This document shows positions 7,216 to 8,997 of a stretch of 8,997 bases of DNA, piece after piece. The stretch's first letter is position 1. Each line of letters begins with the position of its first letter. The notes under the pieces are model-generated. The model was given only the letters and a program-made list of their open reading frames with translations. It was not told the DNA's origin and did no database searches. A program made the position numbers and the translations under genes. The DNA is from Lachnospiraceae bacterium UBA2868 (GTDB taxonomy: Bacteria; Bacillota_A; Clostridia; Lachnospirales; Lachnospiraceae): assembly GCA_002350465.1 (NCBI GenBank), contig DEEW01000154.1:1-8997 (forward strand), given 5' to 3'.

Positions 7216-7988
7216 CCGTCCTTTCGCCCGGATAAAGCGGTTAATATAGCAAAGAGCGGCTTGAGTTTTTTGCTGCCCACGGATGTGTGGCGGCTGATCA
7301 TGGACTCGATTATATACCCTTCAAAATGATTACTGAAAAAGAGTGTGATGAGGTATTCCAAAAAGCCATGAGAGGTGAGAGTATAAGCGAAGAAGAGGCC
7401 GACGGTTACGCCACATATGTTCTTCTATCCCTTGCAAGACAGTATAAGAGGCTTGGGATTGTAATGGAAATTCACTACTCCTGCCTTAGAAACGTTAATG
7501 AGAGAATGTACGGCACACTCTCGGGGCAGACAGCGGATACGATACAATTGCAAGCAGCCGCGGAACAGGCAATCTCGCAAGACTTCTCTCGGAACTTGAC
7601 AGGACGCGAGAGCTTCCGAAGACAGTTATATTTTCCCTTGATCCCTCTGATAAAGCCTATCGACACATTGATCGGATGCTTCCAATCAGATGATATGCCG
7701 GGTAAGATCCAGCATGGCCCGGCCTGGTGGTTTAACGATAACAGGGACGGAATCGAACGGCAGCTGCGAAGTCTTGCAAACAACGGTATTCTCGGCAATT
7801 TCATCGGGATGCTCACAGATTCCAGATCATTTCTGTCATACACAAGGCATGAGTATTTCAGAAGGATACTGTGCAATATGTTAGGCGGCTGGGTTGAGGG
7901 CGGAGAATATCCGGATGATGAGAAGATGCTGCGCCGTATCACCGAGGGTATATCGTATTATAATGCCAAGCGGTATTTTAAAATTTAA
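7216..7988 (+). pseudogene. uxaC: Decayed uronate isomerase (uxaC) remnant fused to the uxuA remnant
   Basis: The sequence starts with PSFRPDKAVNI (7216-7248), an internal UxaC motif, so roughly the first 40 percent of the enzyme, including its N-terminal histidines, is gone. A further ~30-codon deletion with frameshift lies near 7250-7257, where RLEFFAAHGC resumes in another frame. At 7518-7522 a 2-base gain shifts the frame. Bases 7520-7660 then encode the true UxaC sequence (GADSGYDTIAS, LLSELDRTRELPKT, FSLDPSDKAY) in a shifted frame, and a 2-base loss at 7658-7661 restores it. The C-terminal part is well preserved: DTLIGCF, MPGKIQHGPAWWFND, GMLTDSRSFLSYTRHEYFRR, ending at 7988. A 233-residue frame from 7287 therefore exists, but 47 of its residues are missense. 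UxaC converts glucuronate to fructuronate upstream of UxuA. The end overlaps the convergent XRE gene by 4 bases. Recent decay is inferred from how well the motifs survive. Confidence 0.9.
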
Positions 7989-8308
7989 AAGGAATCCCTG
8001 ATAAGCTTTACAATTTCGAGTGCCAGCTTTTGCTGGCGGGGAGTCAAACTATCCACTACAGATGTCAAAACTTCAGTTTTGCCGGAATCATGGTATGTAA
8101 AATCCGAAAGGATATAATCCATGGAGACCCCGAATACATTGATCAGATCTATCAGTTTTTCCAGAGTCATGCTTTTTTCACCACGCTCAACAGCACCTAA
8201 ATAGGATGCTGTAACGTCTATTTTTTCGGATAATTGTTCCTGTGTAAGCTTAAGTCTTAATCGTTCTTCACGAATACGTTTTCCAAGAATTTTCCTGTCT
8301 AATTTCAA
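7985..8308 (-). CDS. XRE-family HTH transcriptional regulator, candidate SinR-like repressor of the divergent polysaccharide operon
   Basis: A 107-residue cytoplasmic DNA-binding protein. Residues 9-65 form a Cro/C1-type HTH: GKRIREERLRLKLTQEQLSE, the turn IDVTASYLGAVERGEKS with the recognition helix near 33-43, then LEKLIDLINVFGVSMDYIL. Residues 86-106 (TPRQQKLALEIVKLIRD) form a C-terminal helix probably used for dimerisation. The start is TTG at 8308 on the minus strand; the CCTCC complement at 8319-8325 reads AGGAGGT, about 10 bases upstream. No toxin gene is adjacent, so an antitoxin role is unlikely. The gene is divergent from the wzz-like gene, and the shared intergenic region holds five copies of a palindromic site, at the predicted promoters of both. 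The size and placement recall SinR, which represses Bacillus exopolysaccharide genes, but similarity to SinR itself was not established. Confidence 0.9.
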   Translation of the reverse strand: MKLDRKILGKRIREERLRLKLTQEQLSEKIDVTASYLGAVERGEKSMTLEKLIDLINVFGVSMDYILSDFTYHDSGKTEVLTSVVDSLTPRQQKLALEIVKLIRDSF

Positions 8309-8318
8309 TACTGTTAAT

Positions 8319-8325
8319 ACCTCCT
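8319..8325 (-). promoter_or_regulatory. Ribosome binding site deciding the TTG start of the XRE gene
   Basis: Read on the minus strand this is AGGAGGT, a near-perfect Shine-Dalgarno, about 10 bases before TTG (8308-8306). No ATG or GTG in the right frame fits better, since the HTH domain begins within ten residues. Confidence 0.75.
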
Positions 8326-8347
8326 AGAAAATCAGCCCTTCTACAGA

Positions 8348-8376
8348 ATCATAGTAACTATTGGTGGCGAAAAAAA
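8348..8376 (-). promoter_or_regulatory. Candidate promoter of the XRE gene
   Basis: On the minus strand, TATGAT (8353-8348) is a good -10 box, 17 bases after a T-only hexamer (8376-8371) that is a poor -35. Transcription would start near 8341. An operator-like site (8356-8366) lies in the spacer, which would allow autorepression. Confidence 0.4.
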
Positions 8377-8482
8377 CGCACTAGAAGTTGTATGACAATA
8401 ACTAATAGTTGTATTTCTTATCAATATCGTGTATACTAGCTCCGGAATGCAACTAATAGAGTAGATAACCAAACTGATAGAA
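8356..8482. promoter_or_regulatory. Array of five 11-base palindromic operator-like sites
   Basis: The best copy, AACTAATAGTT at 8400-8410, is a perfect palindrome around a central base. Related copies are AACTATTGGTG (8356-8366, 9 of 11), CACTAGAAGTT (8379-8389, 9 of 11), AACTAATAGAG (8451-8461, 9 of 11) and AACTGATAGAA (8472-8482, 8 of 11). Start-to-start distances are 23, 21, 51 and 21 bases, close to whole helical turns, so the sites face one side of the DNA. An 8-base direct repeat AGTTGTAT (8386-8393, 8407-8414) overlaps sites 2 and 3. The XRE protein encoded next door is the natural candidate binder. Confidence 0.6.
8409..8437 (+). promoter_or_regulatory. Candidate promoter of the exopolysaccharide (wzz-like) operon
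   Basis: The -35 box TTGTAT (8409-8414) overlaps the end of the perfect operator (8400-8410). After 17 bases the -10 box is TATACT (8432-8437), preceded by TGTG. Transcription would start near 8444, leaving a leader of about 70 bases that carries two further operator-like sites. This layout fits repression by blocking RNA polymerase. Confidence 0.6.
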
Positions 8483-8512
8483 CTACCATAATTAAGAGGT
8501 TGATCAACAGGG

Positions 8513-8997
8513 ATGCGTACTGATATCGCGAATAATCAGGTCAATACCCGGGCGGTTTCTGATAGTAAAGATAAAAATGATGTTATAGAGATAGATCTTG
8601 TCGAGCTGTTGTTCGACCTGATCAACCAGTGGAAGGTAATACTTATCTCCGCAATTCTTGCAGCCTTGATCGCCTTTTGCTATCGCTTTTTCTTTGTAAA
8701 CCCTCTCTATGAGTCGAACGCACTGCTGTACGTTCTGACCAAGAGTACGTCAATAACAAGCCTTGCAGACCTTCAGACCGGTGCGAATCTGACCCAGGAC
8801 TATCTGATCGTAACAAAGGACAGGCCGGTTCTGGAGAAAGTCATAGATTATCTGTCTCTTCCCGAGGATTATGAGGAACTTGAGAAGAAGGTGGAGGTTG
8901 AAAATCCCACTAATACACGATTTATCAAGATAATCGTAAACGATGAAGACCCCGAGAGGGCCAAGGCCATATGTGACCAGATAGCAAAGGTGGCTGC
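8513..8997 (+). CDS. Wzz/chain-length-determinant family protein (polysaccharide co-polymerase), 3' end missing
   Basis: 161 codons are visible and the frame is open to the right edge. Residues 1-25 are polar and cytoplasmic; VIEIDLVELLFDLINQWKVI (24-43) is the usual lead-in of this family, followed by one membrane helix, about 41-61. The extracytoplasmic part starts NPLYESNALLYV (63-74), the typical Y-x-[AS]-x-x-x-[LI]-x-V strand of Wzz/YveK-like proteins, and continues with a helical region in which NDEDPERAKAICDQIA (143-158) resembles the family's 'DPxxAxxxAN' repeat. Such proteins set polymer length and work with a tyrosine kinase, usually encoded nearby. The ATG at 8513 is the only start after an in-frame TGA (8501-8503); AAGAGG (8494-8499) lies 13 bases upstream, a long spacing. 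It is probably the first gene of an exopolysaccharide operon controlled by the divergent XRE protein. Confidence 0.85.
   Translation, partial: MRTDIANNQVNTRAVSDSKDKNDVIEIDLVELLFDLINQWKVILISAILAALIAFCYRFFFVNPLYESNALLYVLTKSTSITSLADLQTGANLTQDYLIVTKDRPVLEKVIDYLSLPEDYEELEKKVEVENPTNTRFIKIIVNDEDPERAKAICDQIAKVA

Noticed and set aside
7055..7249. A separate 64-residue gene between the ligase and the uxaC remnant
   Set aside because: Its residues continue UxuA directly (PVFDWTRTEL...), so it is a frameshifted block of the uxuA pseudogene.
7287..7988. The 233-residue frame as a functional uronate isomerase
   Set aside because: It lacks the N-terminal ~40 percent with the metal-binding histidines and contains 47 out-of-frame residues.
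8022..8037. GCCAGC-TTTT-GCTGGC hairpin as a bidirectional terminator
   Set aside because: It lies inside the XRE coding sequence, has no T tract on either strand, and is explained by the codons for RQQKLA.
7985..8308. XRE protein as the antitoxin of a toxin-antitoxin pair
   Set aside because: No toxin-like small gene is adjacent; the neighbours are a pseudogene and a divergent wzz-like gene.
8356..8482. CRISPR-like array
   Set aside because: The repeated units are 11-base imperfect palindromes with irregular spacing, not 24-36-base near-identical repeats with unique spacers, and no cas genes are present.

Overview
The window looks like a chromosomal segment of an anaerobic Firmicute, most likely a Lachnospiraceae member of the Butyrivibrio type. 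This is inferred from moderate GC content, strong AGGAGG-type ribosome binding sites, protein sequence character, remnants of hexuronate (pectin/xylan sugar acid) catabolism, and the rpsT-lepA-hemW order typical of Firmicutes. In many spore formers gpr and spoIIP lie between rpsT and lepA. Here those two genes are directly adjacent, which fits a lineage that has lost sporulation.

Left part (1-2118): the 3' portion of a NYN-nuclease-like protein with two LOTUS/OST-HTH domains. Its stop overlaps by 4 bases (ATGA) the start of a Gfo/Idh/MocA oxidoreductase with an unusual 87-residue Glu/Lys/Ala-rich then acidic tail. Middle (2115-5604): the housekeeping genes rpsT (own consensus promoter, GTG start, intrinsic terminator), lepA and hemW. 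A 107-base lepA-hemW gap holds two consecutive hairpins, the second with a tandem G-A mismatch.

Right part (5632-8997): polysaccharide genes and a degraded sugar-acid locus. A polytopic O-antigen ligase/polymerase-like protein is followed by a decayed uxuA-uxaC remnant carrying three deletions or fusions and a compensating pair of 2-base frameshifts. Convergent with the remnant is a small XRE-type repressor gene. Divergent from the repressor, and running off the right edge, is a Wzz/chain-length-determinant gene that probably opens an exopolysaccharide operon.

The most interesting signal is in the 204-base region between the repressor and the wzz-like gene. Five copies of an 11-base imperfect palindrome (consensus AACTANTAGTT) sit 21-23 bases apart in two groups, with 51 bases between the groups. 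They overlap or flank the predicted promoters on both strands. The likely reading is a SinR-like autoregulated switch controlling exopolysaccharide synthesis. No tRNA, rRNA, CRISPR array or insertion sequence was seen.
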